Part shown: one piece after another, positions 46,322 to 61,378 of the stretch | Numbering within the stretch: the stretch's first letter is position 1 | How the letters are laid out: each line of letters starts with the position of its first letter | NCBI GenBank assembly: GCA_963931925.1 | Contig: OZ007567.1 | Location: 85,677,677 to 85,741,676, forward strand | Length of the DNA stretch: 64,000 nucleotides | Reading direction: 5' to 3' | Source of the DNA: Onchidella celtica | Lineage: Eukaryota > Mollusca > Gastropoda > Systellommatophora > Onchidiidae | Notes under the pieces: generated by a model | Told to the model about the DNA's origin: nothing | The model's database searches: none | What the model saw: only the letters and a program-made list of their open reading frames with translations | Made by a program: the position numbers and the translations under genes

Positions 46322-48541
46322 AAAATTCTTTATTTCCATGTGAATACAATACAGATTGTACAGATATAATATCGAAACATTACATCTAAGTGGAAATTGT
46401 GCCATGGTGGGTGGCTTTACTTTATCTCTTCTATGGAAGGGATGGACAAAACTGGAACATGTTTTTAAATAGAGTTAATAATTCCTATTATACGACCCGC
46501 ATCTTTTATTCCAGATTTTGAATGATCCAATAACTGAACTGATACTACAGTACTTAGATATGAACTTACTTTCTGAATTGTTAATGTTTAGTTTCTTCAG
46601 CCCAGTAATAAATCTTCTGTGAACATTTCCCAAACTTCCAATTAGTAAAACTATTATATCACATTGGTATCCCATAGCACTGATTTCAATGGCTAATGGG
46701 AAATATTTGTCAAATTTGCCTTGATAACATCTATCAATGTAACAGTCGTATGGTACTGCTACTTCAACGATCTGGACTTTCTTATTAGTATTGTCTATAA
46801 CTGTGATGTCAGGACGTGTTGCTCTGGTGGTAAAGGATGTTGCATCTGATCCAAACATTGATGGGTTGATGAGTCTGTCTTTTAGTACTTCTTTGTTACG
46901 ATTGTAATAAGTGATCTTCCTTTCAATAATGTCCATTATTCTGTTGTGTCTTGCTTGGTACATGCCGCTGAATTTCGTGCACCCGTTCAATGCATGGCAT
47001 ACTGTTTCCGAGTGGTGGTGGCATAACTTGCATGATTTATTATAGGCGTTGGGGTAGTACAGGGACAGTAGGGTCTCGACTTCTAGGATCTGCAGTCGCC
47101 CACGTGTGACAAATGATCTGATCTTGTCATCCAAACTATGGTTAGTCAAATGTTCGTATGACACACTGTGGTTGATATCTTTTGCCTCGCGGACAATGAG
47201 GCCTTGAGATGACTTTGACAACAGTTCCTCCTGGCATCTTTTTAAACGATCTCTCTTAAACGTAGAGGAGAACTTGTTTGAATCAGTAAACATGTAGGAG
47301 ACTTCGTCGTCAATTTTTATTTCCAGTGCGTATTCATTATGGCGACACAGCATGAGGATGTTATTTCTGGTACACATTTCATTCAGAAAGATCCATTCAG
47401 ATCTTCCCCATTTGACATTGGTATTCTTCACTACAGCTCCTTTATTGTTGACTGCATACCCAGCAAAATTTGGGTAGTCTTCGGTGGCGATCGCTTTGCG
47501 TTGGTCCATATGTAAATGGATGGATCTTCTTGCTGTCTCTTTCACGACAGGATCATCACTGTTTAGGAGTGATAAGTGGAAAGACATATACTTGGCATAA
47601 TAGATGACTCGAGGGTTCAAGATCCCAAGGCCACCTTTTGACTTAGGGCTGAAAAAATATGATCTGGTGGATGATGAGTTGAGCCCAAGCCAGTGTCTGA
47701 TGTGAAAGACCATGGTGTCTTCCAAGTGATCAAGATTCATTTCTGTAAACATTAAGTTGGAGAAGTAAAATATCAGCTTAGACAGACACATCACGGTGAT
47801 AGTTTGCAGTTTTGCTGACGTTGGTAACAAAGATGTGTCAATATTTGCCATGGTTGTATCAAAATCTGCAATTAGTTTTTCCACTTGCTGATTGTTGCTG
47901 GTGTTTGTGATGTTCATTTCATGACCAAGATAGATGTACTGCTGGTCACTTTCGTACATTGGAATAGGTGCACCTTGGATATAAAGGTTAAGCTCTCCAG
48001 TCTTAGCGTTTTTCTTCCATTTATTCCCTGTGCGCTGGCCGTGAAGAATCGCGCATTTCCTATGCTTCACTTCCATGCAGGAAGTTTTCATAAATATGTC
48101 CGTTTTCCTTATCATTTCTTCCATTTCACGCTCATCAGCTGCGCAGATGCTAACGTCGTCGACGCAACCCTGGACTGGATTAAGACTGCTCCTAATTAGT
48201 CCCTGTACATCATAAGGCTGGTTAATCCATCGAAGCCATTTATCTATGCCCTGTTCAAAAACGATAACTGACCAAGGACAGCCTTGAATTACCCCCCTTC
48301 CTCTTGATATTATATTGGTTGCTCCCCTTGCGGTCTTGACTTGAAAACTAGACCCGTTGTATATATCATGTGTTAACCGTATGTATTTATTGGGGTAGCC
48401 ACTTTCTTGTAGTTGTTCTATCATGAAAGAGTGTTCAATGCTTCCAAAAGCATCTTTGATGTCAATGAAGCCCATAAATAGCTTTCCAGTTTTGTTGAGA
48501 AAGTTGCTGATAACTGACTTAAAGCAGAATACGTGTTCCTG
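46322..48541 (-). mobile_element. 5'-truncated non-LTR retrotransposon (REL-endonuclease LINE)
   Basis: About 2.2 kb, read on the minus strand. The 5' end breaks off inside the reverse transcriptase at about 48541, where sequence turns into GATA/GACA repeat. The 3' UTR (46474 to about 46322) ends GGAAATAAAGAATTTTT and passes straight into (ATCT)n. The coding part is uninterrupted, so insertion is recent. Both flanks are the same tetranucleotide in the same orientation, which is what insertion into an existing microsatellite would leave. The 3' repeat could alternatively be the element's own tail. Confidence 0.85.
46475..48541 (-). CDS. Reverse transcriptase / restriction-like endonuclease, 5'-partial
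   Basis: Open for 688 codons to TAA at 46475-46477. Residues are numbered from the first internal Met (48475); 22 in-frame residues upstream (beginning QEHVFCFKS) also match the LINE reverse transcriptase fold, so that Met is not the start. Visible motifs are RT block A FIDIKDAF with Asp5, block B RGVIQGCPWS (60-69), and the catalytic Asp pair in CVDD (106-107; Val-Asp-Asp where most LINEs have Ala-Asp-Asp). Then come a CCHC knuckle C482-x2-C485-x8-H494-x4-C499, and a PD-(D/E)XK-type nuclease core RPD (554-556), Glu571 in VEVAVP and K587/K590-Y591. RT plus a C-terminal CCHC and such a nuclease defines the R2/R4/NeSL-type lineages, which nick target DNA and reverse-transcribe their RNA onto it. 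The N-terminal DNA-binding region and early RT blocks are missing, so the copy cannot be autonomous. The exact clade needs a tree. Confidence 0.92.
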   Translation of the reverse strand, partial: QEHVFCFKSVISNFLNKTGKLFMGFIDIKDAFGSIEHSFMIEQLQESGYPNKYIRLTHDIYNGSSFQVKTARGATNIISRGRGVIQGCPWSVIVFEQGIDKWLRWINQPYDVQGLIRSSLNPVQGCVDDVSICAADEREMEEMIRKTDIFMKTSCMEVKHRKCAILHGQRTGNKWKKNAKTGELNLYIQGAPIPMYESDQQYIYLGHEMNITNTSNNQQVEKLIADFDTTMANIDTSLLPTSAKLQTITVMCLSKLIFYFSNLMFTEMNLDHLEDTMVFHIRHWLGLNSSSTRSYFFSPKSKGGLGILNPRVIYYAKYMSFHLSLLNSDDPVVKETARRSIHLHMDQRKAIATEDYPNFAGYAVNNKGAVVKNTNVKWGRSEWIFLNEMCTRNNILMLCRHNEYALEIKIDDEVSYMFTDSNKFSSTFKRDRLKRCQEELLSKSSQGLIVREAKDINHSVSYEHLTNHSLDDKIRSFVTRGRLQILEVETLLSLYYPNAYNKSCKLCHHHSETVCHALNGCTKFSGMYQARHNRIMDIIERKITYYNRNKEVLKDRLINPSMFGSDATSFTTRATRPDITVIDNTNKKVQIVEVAVPYDCYIDRCYQGKFDKYFPLAIEISAMGYQCDIIVLLIGSLGNVHRRFITGLKKLNINNSESKFISKYCSISSVIGSFKIWNKRCGSYNRNY

Positions 48542-48640
48542 TATAGATAATAGATAGATAGATAGATAGATAGACAGACAGACAAACAGATAGGTAGTTA
48601 GATAGACAAACAGACAGACAAACAGATAGGTAGATAAACG
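48542..48640. repeat. Degenerate (GATA)n/(GACA)n array at the LINE 5' side
   Basis: GATA units then GACA/AACA/GGTA variants to about 48640. Same strand phase as the array on the 3' side. Confidence 0.93.
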
Positions 48641-49474
48641 AGTGAGTGATTACTTTTAAAGGCCGCCATGGAAAGCAGAAATAATTCATTCATTATCGTC
48701 AACGAGTACATGATATTTATTCTGTAAATAATTGTTTACTTCAAAAGAGGTGAGCATTTCTGGTCGTTGCCTTTGATAAATACAGTGCAGTACAGTCCTC
48801 GCACTGGCCAGTGCTATATTAATATCTGGTCTTTCTATCCAATTTTCTTGACGCTCTCACTTTCAGGTGGAGACCAGGGCCCGTTGATGAGTTGGTCATA
48901 CTATACCATTCACTCTAAGCATACTTCGTACCGTTTTAATAAGCGCAGGTTCAAGTATCAGGATATTCGGGAGACTGTTACCATCGATACCACTTTTCAT
49001 TTAAACCAGTCCGACATTTGAGATGACGTAAATTTGGTAGCCAACATTTTGCTGTCGCATGCCTGAACTTTAAAAATGTTAATAGTCAAGAAAATATGTC
49101 ATTTATGATCTCATTTTCAGGTAGCTTGAAAACAGGAAGCTTTGAATTATATACTGTTTTCTAACACGAATTCAACGCTCTAGTGGTTTAGTTACCACAC
49201 CATATTTAGAGAGCATAACACATGACATTTCTTCATAATAGTTCTTAACAGTGAGACATCCGCTTCTCTCTTACATGTTAAACTTTTCAATATGACCTGA
49301 TAAGCATGAGCTTAATTTGTTTTCCTATGCCATTCAGTTGAAACTGTATTCCTTATCATTCATTTCTAATGTCATCATCTTATTTTAAATGTTGACGTGA
49401 CCCAATTAACACTCTGGGTTTACATAATTCTCTTTGAATGATAAATGGACATCGAGGTTAGATCAAATAACATA
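48641..49474. other. Unassigned DNA
   Basis: Nothing recognised. Confidence 0.5.
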
Positions 49475-49792
49475 ATATAAGATAAGGTAAGATAAGAAGC
49501 ACTTTATTATCCCATATGGGAAATTCTTTTTCACAGGGTGTTTAACAGCACACACGTGGTACATATATCTTACGTATCATCATAAACAAACTCAATAAGT
49601 CAATAACAGACATACATGGAGTGACATGGAAAGAACCGCAATGAAATGTGGCACACATCTATCTAGTGAGATGACTTGCTGAGGTGAATTGCTGAAGGCC
49701 AGAACGATCTTCCGTATATTTCCCTGTTTGTTTTCATGTGTATTATTTTGTAATATGAGACTGACAGGTGATCGACATTCTACTGGGAACAT
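49475..49792 (-). mobile_element. LINE 3' end fragment, family L-A copy 2
   Basis: On the minus strand it ends ATGGGATAATAAAGTGCTTC followed by CTTATCTTACC-type short repeats, a non-LTR 3' tail. The CCCATATGGG palindrome lies at about 49511-49520. Homologous to 37311-37625 over about 300 bp. No coding region is left. Confidence 0.68.
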
Positions 49793-50049
49793 AAAAAATA
49801 TGGTTAAGTCCTACACGCTTACGCAAAATAGAAATTTATGAGAAAAACAACAACTCCCTTAATGTCTTCAGCATACGAACTTGTCTATTTGGAACAATAC
49901 AAAGTAGCAATACCTCAGGTCAACTCCTCCTCCCCCACCTACCAAATCGGTAGCAAACAAGTATTCTTTTGAGTAACTGTTGCAAAAAAAAAATATTTAA
50001 AAAACTTCAATAGTTTCTAGCCCAGCTGGAGGGCCCTTAAGGCTTTTTT

Positions 50050-50360
50050 CTTTACTTTACTTTAAAGTTTTCTTGCTGTTTGTTTACAAACGTGAGGTTT
50101 TGTGAACTATAACTTTTTTTTTCTTCTTTTTTTTTTTCTAACTTTGTAGAAAACTTTTGTCGTTGTTTATTTACTCAAGTGGGAATTTGCGAAATATAAC
50201 TTTGGAAAAAAAATTTACAGTAAAGTTTCGTTGTTGTTAGTTTACAAACGCAGGGCTCTGCGAATTATAGTTTTTTTTTTTGTTTCTACTTTAAAGTAAC
50301 GTTTTGTAGTTCTCTGTTTACAAAAATGAGACTTTACGAAATGTAACTTCTTTTTCTTTT
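50050..50360. repeat. Degenerate tandem repeat, four units of 75-83 bp
   Basis: The landmark GTTTACAAA(CG) or its variant occurs at 50082, 50165, 50240 and 50316. Each is preceded by a TTTAAAGTTT-like box and followed by GCGAATTATA/GTGAACTATA and a T-run. Confidence 0.75.
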
Positions 50361-53300
50361 TTGCCATATTTTAAACTTACATTAATTAGAAACCTTATAT
50401 TATTGCCATACACAAGATACTCATATCTCCTTGGAAACATGCAGAGGCAAATTAATGTGAACCACACGTTTCTCGTTAAGGGAGAAAAAAAAGGGCATTT
50501 CACTAATTAGCTCCATGGTGACTGATGTCAGAGCTGTGGCATCATTTGATTAATGAATATTGAGTTTACACTGAATTACTCATCCACCTAGCCTGGTAGG
50601 TTTACCACACATGTCACGTTTTTTGGTACCTGAGTCTACAGGCAGGACCAATCAAACCTTTCTGAACATGTTAGAAATTGCACATAATAAATATTTCGAT
50701 CTTAGTTCCTTTTTGCTCTGTCCCCATTTTCTGAAAACTTGAGATCTTTTAGTGCGTAGGAGAGGTAAAACATATGCACACTTTGTCACTTGTTTAAAAT
50801 GCGTTGTGGCACTTATCAAGTTTCACAACTCCGATTTTTAAAAACTCCTTATTAATATAATACTAAGGCCGCGCGCACTGTCCTGTTTCGCCCGTGGCTT
50901 GGCTGCGAATGAGGGTTTTTCGCGCGGCCTAGAGCAGCAAAATTCAACTACGAATTTCTCAATTGTGCAAAAAGTGGAGTTGAACAAACAAGAATTGAGG
51001 TCTCCATAACAAAATTTAGCATATTTCTGGTATCATGAAATATCCTCTTTTTTCAAGCATATGTATAAGGCCTCTCGTAGGAAGGGTACAGGAAATATAT
51101 AATTAAATTGTTGTGATAAAGACGCTTGTGAAACCTCGGCAAGAATAAAAGCCCACCTTTTCCACCGCAGGGCAGGCTAAAGAACCACTTCTGTATTATA
51201 AAAGTCATCTTAAATCTATGTGCTCTTATGTCTGCCACAACAAATGATGAAGAGAGTAACAATTCAGGATATGAAAGTGTGTTTGAAAAATAGTTGTCAA
51301 AGAAATAAAGCGAAATAACACGTAAAATACAGCATTTAATTGGCGGGCCTTCAAAATCACTCGTAGAGCTGTTCGTGAAATTAAAATGAAGCATGGCTGA
51401 AAGCCCCGGGCATGCTTTGGTCTACACAGATCTGTCAGATACAAATTTTTACAGTTTGGAATCAGAAGTAAGACTGCAGCCTAATGATTTCACCTCGGAC
51501 ACACGTCATTTTCGCTGTTTCAACTTTTTACCTTTAAAAAAAAAAAGCTCTTGAAGGACATCGTGTTTCGTATCTGTAGACTTGCACGGTTTTTTTGTCG
51601 CCATCTGCAACTTTGATTCAGCCAACAACATACTTAACAAGGACAAAACACGCTAAAAATATTAATCATAAAATAAAATAAATTAAAAATCAGCGACCGT
51701 ACAAATACATCTATAAACGCACACACACGTACACATACACAAACACACAGACAGTAACACGTGCATTCATTGTGAATTCGGACTGGACGTGAATCGATGT
51801 CGTAATGAGTACGCAAGCGTCGCACATATCAGCCTTCGAACTGAGTGCAATCACCGCAGTCTAAGTCGATACTGATCGATTCGTTGCTATATTTAAATCC
51901 TGAATTTAGTGGGGGCAACATTATTAGTTGGAGGCCCATCTGACCACTTATTTTGAACTCTATAAAGATGACATGGCTTTTTCTAGACCCTAATTTCCAG
52001 AGAGATCTCAAGAAGGACAAGGGAAACTTGAATCTTTCCTAAGCACGTACAAGTTCTATTTTTATTCTAATATTCAAAAACTCCACGAAGAGCAGAAATA
52101 TATCTTCTTTGTTTCCACACATTACAATTTATTTTCTTCTTGCTGCGTTTACTGACTTTTCATACTACTATCGACTATCGATTATTGCTTTTATCTTGTT
52201 GGATAACCCAAAATATCAAGTTCAAGTTCAAGTTTTTGATAGGCCTGACGACGAATTCAAAATACACAAAAGAATCATGCAAAACAAGTTTTGAAAAGAC
52301 ATTTTAAAAAGAAAAAACAACAACAACGCACTCAGTTATTCACTCTCTCCGTTCCTTGCCACCTTTACAATTTATACATTGAAATAATATACAATCAAAT
52401 GTAACGTGATTGGTGATTGCCATCAACAGTCATAATTATTCACCAGCCCCTCTCACCCAGGTCTTTCCTCCACCTTTGTCTGTCACAAATTTACTTTACA
52501 TGGAAATATCACTAAAGTCTACAGTTTTTCACAACGAAGAATTCAGTTCTCAGACTATCCTCCAGCTCCAAGAGGCACTTTCTGTCCTGGTCATATTTAT
52601 AACTGTCTTCCTTGATAGATCATTCTAATTTCCTATTCATACAGCTCAGCCCCGGAGGACGTGTTACAGCTAGACTTCAACCACCATTTTGACTCGCCTT
52701 GCAACGAACAATCTCACACACCACAAGTACGCGACACACACAAACACGCACAACAAAATACGACACCAGGACGACATAATAAGGTCATGCTGACATATAT
52801 CATTTCTCGCGTAAACACGAGGTCAGAGCGCCTAATCCAATGAAGTTCTCGCCCAGCCTGTTGATTGACAGCGTCATGAAAGTTGGTTATTATGCCCAGT
52901 CTCCACAGAGTACAGATTGGCACTCACCCCCGCCTTTGTCACATTTTACTATTGTCATTTTTAAAGTGATTTGTCTGCGCTGCCGGTCTCTCTTATCCCC
53001 TAAGGATATTCTGGTCAGGTACATACACCGGAGACCCACAATACATTTTTTCTAAAATGGAAGTAATCAGTCTGACTACATTTGGACAAAGTTTCCGATG
53101 CTGTAGTTCCCAGAACCCTAACCTTATTCTTCACTATAACCCTTACACAAAACCTGCTCCTAACTTTGACACCCCTAGTCTAATGAAAAAAGATCAAACA
53201 TACTCAGGTGTGACCACTTAGAATTAACCACAAAACAGCACCATCTGAGTTTATTCTCAGTGTGGTCAATACTGTCCATTGACGTGAGGACGTGTCATGT

Positions 53301-54220
53301 CTTTAAGCTCATTAGTAATCTCTTCAAACACTCCCGCCCCATCACAAAAAAATAAAAAAATAAAATCTCCTCTTTATTCCAGGCTCTGGTCATTTCACCG
53401 ATGATCAGAACTATGTCAGTGGCCGCTAGTATTGGTTAACATACCTGCAAATTTCGTAACCTTGACCATCGGACATCAGCAGCTGCTCACAGACAAGGTG
53501 TTCATGATTTAATTAAAAAGTCGGAGGAGCTTTCTCTCTCTCTCTCTCCCTCCCCCACCCCCCCCCCCCCCCAAAGTTTCTGTGTGGGCCAGGGACACGT
53601 ACAAAACTAACAAACATTTGCAATAACGGCAGTTACTAAAAAGTAAAAACTACAAAACTAAACCAAAAATAATAATAATAAAAAAGGCAGTTAACAAGAT
53701 TACACAATACAGACAATCTTAACATAAACTCGTTGGACGAAGTTAAACTCACACACTGGTAGGGTAACCCCACCCTAAAGTACATAGTGAACTCGGGTAA
53801 AAAATAAATAAATGAATGAATAAAAAGAAGATGCCTCGTTTGAGAATTCTGTCCAGCAATCAAGTCAATCCCGAACTCTTCTGGTCTGTCATTATTTTCA
53901 TATGTCACATTACAGTTAAGAGTTTCCACTAATAACATCGGCCATGAAAGTCTGGGAATCCTTTCTTTTATATGTCTTGTCACATGAAAGAAGGTTGCAA
54001 TAACATTGTGAATGGAATGCTTATTAGCGTCTTCTATGAGGTTTTACTGTCATAGTGCACTGTCTCAAGACTATTGGATGTTCGATTTGACCCAGACTTG
54101 GTCAGTCTTGAAGACAAAATATTGCATAAAAAAGTTGTATGTTGCACAGACCCACATAAGAAACAATAAATACTAATAAAAAGAGTTAGAAAGGAAACAA
54201 GCTTTCGGTCCTGAAAGATT
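50361..54220. other. Unassigned DNA, 3.9 kb
   Basis: One small GC-rich hairpin at about 50866-50931 (AGGCCGCGCG against CGCGCGGCCT). A 15-C run at 53558-53572 after a (CT)n stretch. The 115-codon minus-strand frame at 53636-53983 and the 113-codon frame at 51053-51394 have no domain. Confidence 0.45.
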
Positions 54221-57200
54221 TTCTTCATGCAAAAATAAATAAATAAATAAATTAGTAAAATAGAAACAGAATTTGAAAGTTCTGACAGTTATTAAAAAGA
54301 CAGTTGCTTCACTCTTAGTACACATGCTCGAGGTCTGTGTACATAATCTCATAGTCCACAGCTCACACTCAAACCGAAGCGAAGCAGACTTTGCCCAGTG
54401 CACCCCCCAGTGCACCCCTAATCTCAGTTTCCGTAAAATTATCATCATTTTTTTTTTGTTGTGCTCACAATTTGGCAGCATGCAGAAGAAAGGATAGTAC
54501 TTGACAAAGACGAATTTTCTTGTAACTTCTTTTCACGATCAGCAATATCAGATGTCCCGACAGCCATAGCACCCCCTTGTTCCCGATGAAATCTCGTTGG
54601 TCTGTTGTCAGACTATTGATCAAACATACACCCAATAAATGTGAAAACAGTGCACTTGTGGTCTGGGCGGAAGAAGACACGTCTCTTGTGGCTGTTCGTA
54701 TTCATCTTCCTCCCATTAAGATGACAACTTAGTATGTACAGGGAAGTCGCTACATTTACTTATCGTCACAAAGACAAAACTTGCTTTGGGGGTGCGGGGG
54801 GGGGGGGGGGTTGGTTGAAATTCTGTCTGAATAGCAAACTTTGGTCTGGTCTTCTTTTTTTTTCTTCTGTTTTTTTGAAAGAGAAATTTCTCACAAGGCC
54901 GGTCCTACAGTAGGACAAAAACAAGATTATCATTCACCTTCGGAGACAAACGATTAGTAAAGACCTGTTGAACAGACAAGGAAATGGAATCAATATTTTA
55001 TCGCGTTATTCATCATCATGCTCCCTCCTTTCCTGTTTCCTCTTCACCTCCCAGCTCCAGACAGTTGGCGTACGCATTTTTCGAACATTTCTATTATTTC
55101 GTCTGTCTGAGCCGACCGCTGATCTGAAAGACAAAGATCCCCGGAAATCTCGGTCAATAAATAAGAAAGAGTGCAAGTGACACGTTCACCATTGTGTCAC
55201 CACAGAAGGAAATGTCATTAAATTCTACTGCTTGCTTTTTTTCCCTTTAGATTTCACCTTGGCAAACGGAGCCAAATCAAATCAATTGAGGTCGGTTTTA
55301 AGAGTGCGCTTTGGTGGTAGGTCCTCATTCATGGAGTCCTTTGCTCAGAGTGAAAAGGGGTGAACTAGAGGAAGAATAAAAAAAAGTAAATATTTTTTAA
55401 TTGGAACGTCCGATTCAATTTTTTTCTTCTAAAAGTAATAAAAAAAATATTTTGAACCTCCGTGCGTATGTGGGAGATTGTGGTTAAAATTAGTGCATCA
55501 TTCGAATGTTCTGTTGCCAGAACCGGAAATCCTACGCTTCAAGCAATCATATTTGAAAACGAAATTGCTCAGTTTTGCGAGTCCACTTAGAAGTTAAATT
55601 TTCTTCATCCAGAAAAGAAGCAGTAAAATGGCACGTCTTTTCTTCTCTAACGAGACGCTGGAAACGTAAAGCAACTCTTACTGCATCAGCCCGAGCAACG
55701 AATCTAAGTCCATTTCCACTGAAAATTGTTTATTTGTTGATGCTACTTCTACAATTTAGAATGGTCTTATTCAATTTCAGGTTATTTGTGGCTCGTAATT
55801 CGTGTCAAACTAAAGAGAAATGTCACACCAAAGGAAACCAAATTGTTGACACTCCTGGCTTGTGACTTCCATAGTGCACTGAATTATGGACAAAAAATGC
55901 GGCCATTGGACTAGGCGAAAAATGAAAGACTGAAATTTAAGTTTTTCCACGAGGCAATCAAAACCCAGTGTGTGCATTTTCTTAGGCATTACTGCACTGC
56001 TGAAACATCATCCTCTGACTGATCAGATGTAATGACAGTGATGAGACAGAAGGTGGAAGTTAGCAGGGAATTTCTTTCTTTCTTTTTTAAAAATATTTTT
56101 TGTACGAAAGTTAAGTGTAAGGGTAAAAAAAAACAAACAACCTCTTAAAACATTGAGTTTTGTATTTTAAATTAAGTTTGTAGTATTGCAGAATTTTATT
56201 TGAGAGCGGATGAGGAAGCGGGAAACAGACGGAAGGTTTTGGTTGTCCGAAATGAACCTTTCCCGACTGATTGTTTGTGGTGGTCTTAAATAAATCCAGT
56301 GATTTTTATTTTTGCCCCGGTCAGCTATCAGGAAGTTGTTCATGATTTGCAGATTTTTGATAGAATTAATGTCACGGGTAATTACAATAGCAATAGACCA
56401 GCTGACAACATAATCAGTTATGGCATGTCAAGGATGGATGGAGGCTTCCTCAGGCACATGGAATGATGTTATATATCTCTACATTTTTCTGATCTCTAGA
56501 TTTTCTGATTATTAATTGTTTTTCTTTAGCAAACACAAATGATAAAAAACATTTCTTTCATGACAGCGACGATATTGTTTCTGTCATTGCTGTCGATGTC
56601 TGGACAACCAGCAGATATCACAAAGGACTAAGTGGTGAATTTGTGGCACTTAACGGCCGAACCATCAACATGGAGGGGATCTACAAAACGGAAAGCCAAC
56701 CGAAAGAGAAGTACTCAAAGTGGATGGCGTGAGCCGACGGGGAAAAACTTCGTGACGTGCGGATATTGAAGGCTGATGTCTTCATAGTGTATGAGCACTG
56801 GAGATTTCCGGTTCTTGAGTGAAGACATGCTGTTCCCTTCATTACTACTGTTCCTTGTCTCTCCACGACCTGACATCCTGCGAGGCATCCCGCGCGCTAA
56901 TATCCTCAAGCCAAAACAGGGAACAAAACAAAACAAAAAAATGACCAAGCACAACCATTTTCCACAGACACTGCCCTGTTAGAAATATAAACAAGAGGGA
57001 TCTTCGCTTGTAAAAGTCTGGGGTTAGAGCGAGAGGCAAGGGAAAGTCTGGAACAAATGAAGAAAGCTGTGAAATTGTCAATCAATATGACTTTGCATGT
57101 CTTGACTTTCTCTGTTCTGAATGTCACTTCTCAGGTACGTTCAGTAAATTTGGCATTAGGAGTAGATCGATAAGTGAGCATGAAAAAAAGATCAAACATC

Positions 57201-58777
57201 TTCTTCTTCTTCTTCTTCAGCGTTCAGAGTTCAAACATCTAAAAGGGTACAAATATTTCATAGAAATTTACATCAGAACAATTGAAATTGAGAAGGTTAA
57301 CCACAATTGTGGGCCAAGTTGATGCCTAGTAGATCTTCAGTACTCTCGTAGGAATGTCATCCCAGGTTTTCTTTAATACAGGGGCTCTTGCTGTCAAACT
57401 GCATGTTTATGGAGTAGTAATTTGCAAACGCTATGCCGATTTCAAAGAGGATGAACATAATATTCATAAAATGAAGTAGATAATATGTATCTGAATCCCA
57501 TGTCTTTTCTCTGCAATCAGTCAGCTAATGCAGCTGCGTACACAGCTCGTCAATCAGGTGCTCACAAACATGCATCATCTACTCGTACCTGCAGTAAAAT
57601 ACTTGTAACTCACTGTCAATTCAAAATCCATATTTCACAGTTGGGTGGCTACATGTCTGTGCTTTCAGAAACGATTGCTAAGAATTGTAACCAATGTCTG
57701 TTCTTTTTGAAATTGGAAAAAAAAAATACAATGGTCAAACTTTGATCGCTCTATTCCCTGAATTTCCCTAGACACATTTCCAAAGACACGGACATACTCT
57801 CACAGGGATTTTTGGAGAGGGAAGGAGAGCAAACAGGCTCTGCATTTAAATAAAGAGATTTTACATGTCGTACAAGTTTCCCCACCTTGTTATTTGTCAG
57901 AGAAAAGAAGAACAGAGAGAAAAAAATCAGTGTTTCCCCATTCCGGCCAATGGTTTCGGGATCGATTTTCACAACAACCGTGTCAAAACATCTCCGACAG
58001 CGCAGGAAGACTTATAAAGAGAGAACAGCAGTTCTTCCGAATCCTCTTTTGAAACCTGACGGTCATCTCTGACAGATAGTAACGTCATAGTTTGAAACAA
58101 AAACACCTTTGACGACAGCGAAAATAAAGAGGGATCATAATTCATTATACTGTCCGCCCCTTTTAGTCTCCTTGGCGGACAAAACTCCCTGAGATAACAT
58201 AGCACTGTGGGTCGGGTGTAATTACATAGCAATTTGCCAAAGACTGGACATTTACAGCTTGTCCTAAGGTAACATCTTAATAATTATTGTTTTCACCATT
58301 TAAACTGTAACACTACGCAGTAACAAGAAACTACCCATCTATGGCTAATTTTGTTTGCTGACTTTGCTACGAGGACAAAGCAGAAATTCACATTTCAAGA
58401 CTGGATGGTTTTATTGCGCAGCTAGTCAGGGCTCTGAGAGCTAGAGTAATTCTGTAGCGTGACAGAACACTCATTTTTGTTACTTAACTCTTGCTAGAAA
58501 CAACTTAAAGAGGGTCATTTGAAGCCATTTCTGCTGATTTAACACGCCTTCGAGAAGTTGCTAAAGTGCCCTTAAACTGCACCAAGGAGACACTTAACTT
58601 GCTGCAAAAACTAATACATGAGTGTTGACTCCACGTAGATCGAAGCAGAATGTATTCTATGTTGGCCGGTCTGACTGGAAATAGTATTATACAAGTAAAA
58701 TTTCGCACGAACAAATTAAAACAAAAAAAGATATTTTGATTTCGCAGTAATGAATGGAAAATGACCGTAAAACATGC
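54221..58777. other. Unassigned DNA, 4.6 kb
   Basis: (AAAT)n at 54233-54252, a 15-G run at 54796-54810, (CTT)n at 57198-57220. No gene or element end recognised. All frames are under 105 codons and unremarkable. Confidence 0.45.
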
Positions 58778-59208
<431 letters not shown>

Positions 59209-59302
59209 ATGTCTGCCTGCTGCCTGCCTGTCTGTTCTATTTATCTATCTATTTCTCTCTCCGCTCTCTCTCTCTCTATCTGTTTGTCTGTCTGTCTGTC
59301 TA

Positions 59303-60442
<1,140 letters not shown>

Positions 60443-60600
60443 CTTGTGGGTGGTTTTTTTTTTTTTACTATACAGCTGAAATCAAAAGCCCTTGATATTG
60501 CGATGGTACAGATTTTAGAGTGAGGCATACAAGATTTTCTGCCGCTGTGCTTTCCCTGTAACCTACCTAAATCTAACTATGTGCTGTGGTTTCGGGTTTT

Positions 60601-60702
60601 GAGGGAAGCTGTTGCTAGGGGGACATAGTGTTTACATGGACAGCTGTAGCTAAACAGTGGACACAGCTCAGTATTTTCTCTACTTGGCTTTATAATAAGA
60701 CC
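60601..60702 (+). repeat. Dispersed repeat (pair with 35113-35215)
   Basis: Shares CAGTATTTTCTCTACTTGGC and GTTGCTAGGG landmarks. Same orientation as its partner. Confidence 0.7.
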
Positions 60703-61378
60703 ACGTCCTCCGAACAGCATTATTTGAGGAAACAATTATCTATAAGAATGTGACTTACATGCCTGGTTGAAATTTGAAAGCAGGTCTTTCGAGTTCAAAT
60801 GCCATCCGGCAGCACGACAATTATCCCCGATGATTCTGGTCTCTGAATGAACAGTAATTTACAGTGCAATTTCAAGGATAAAGATCGATAAAATGGAACT
60901 TGATCCTGCACTGCAAGAGAAATGACAGCGGTTTTCATTGTGAGCTGAGTTTCCTCACTACACGTTGAACACATTTTGGGACCGGGGGGGGGGGGGCATT
61001 TAAAAAAAATATATTTATATACAGATATGGACACTGGTCTGTCGAATGTGTCACTCATTTTACAAGCACATTGACTCAAATGAATGGGATGTGACCAGAA
61101 AGTCCTTTGTTCGAACAAACTTCGGTATATAATTTTAGGATTTTGATTATGGAGTTAGGTTTGTATAATTTCAAAGCTCTGTCTACATCATTTTGGTATA
61201 CGATATCTTTGATTTTTTTAAACGCCAAATTTAAACTAAATCTTGACTTACTTTCTTTTGAAATTATTGTCTTTTTCTCTGGTGTCATTTTCAGTCTCCA
61301 GAGTCCAGCCATGATTCTCTCCAAGTGTGTGCCTGCATCTTTCTCCTTTCCCTTTCTTCCCCTTCCTCCTCTCTCTGT
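60703..61378. other. Unassigned DNA
   Basis: A 13-G run at 60984-60996. A Lys-rich minus-strand frame of 82 codons (61076-61324) has no motif. Confidence 0.45.

Noticed and set aside
47885-48199. 104-codon plus-strand gene
   Set aside because: Shadow of the retrotransposon reverse transcriptase on the other strand.
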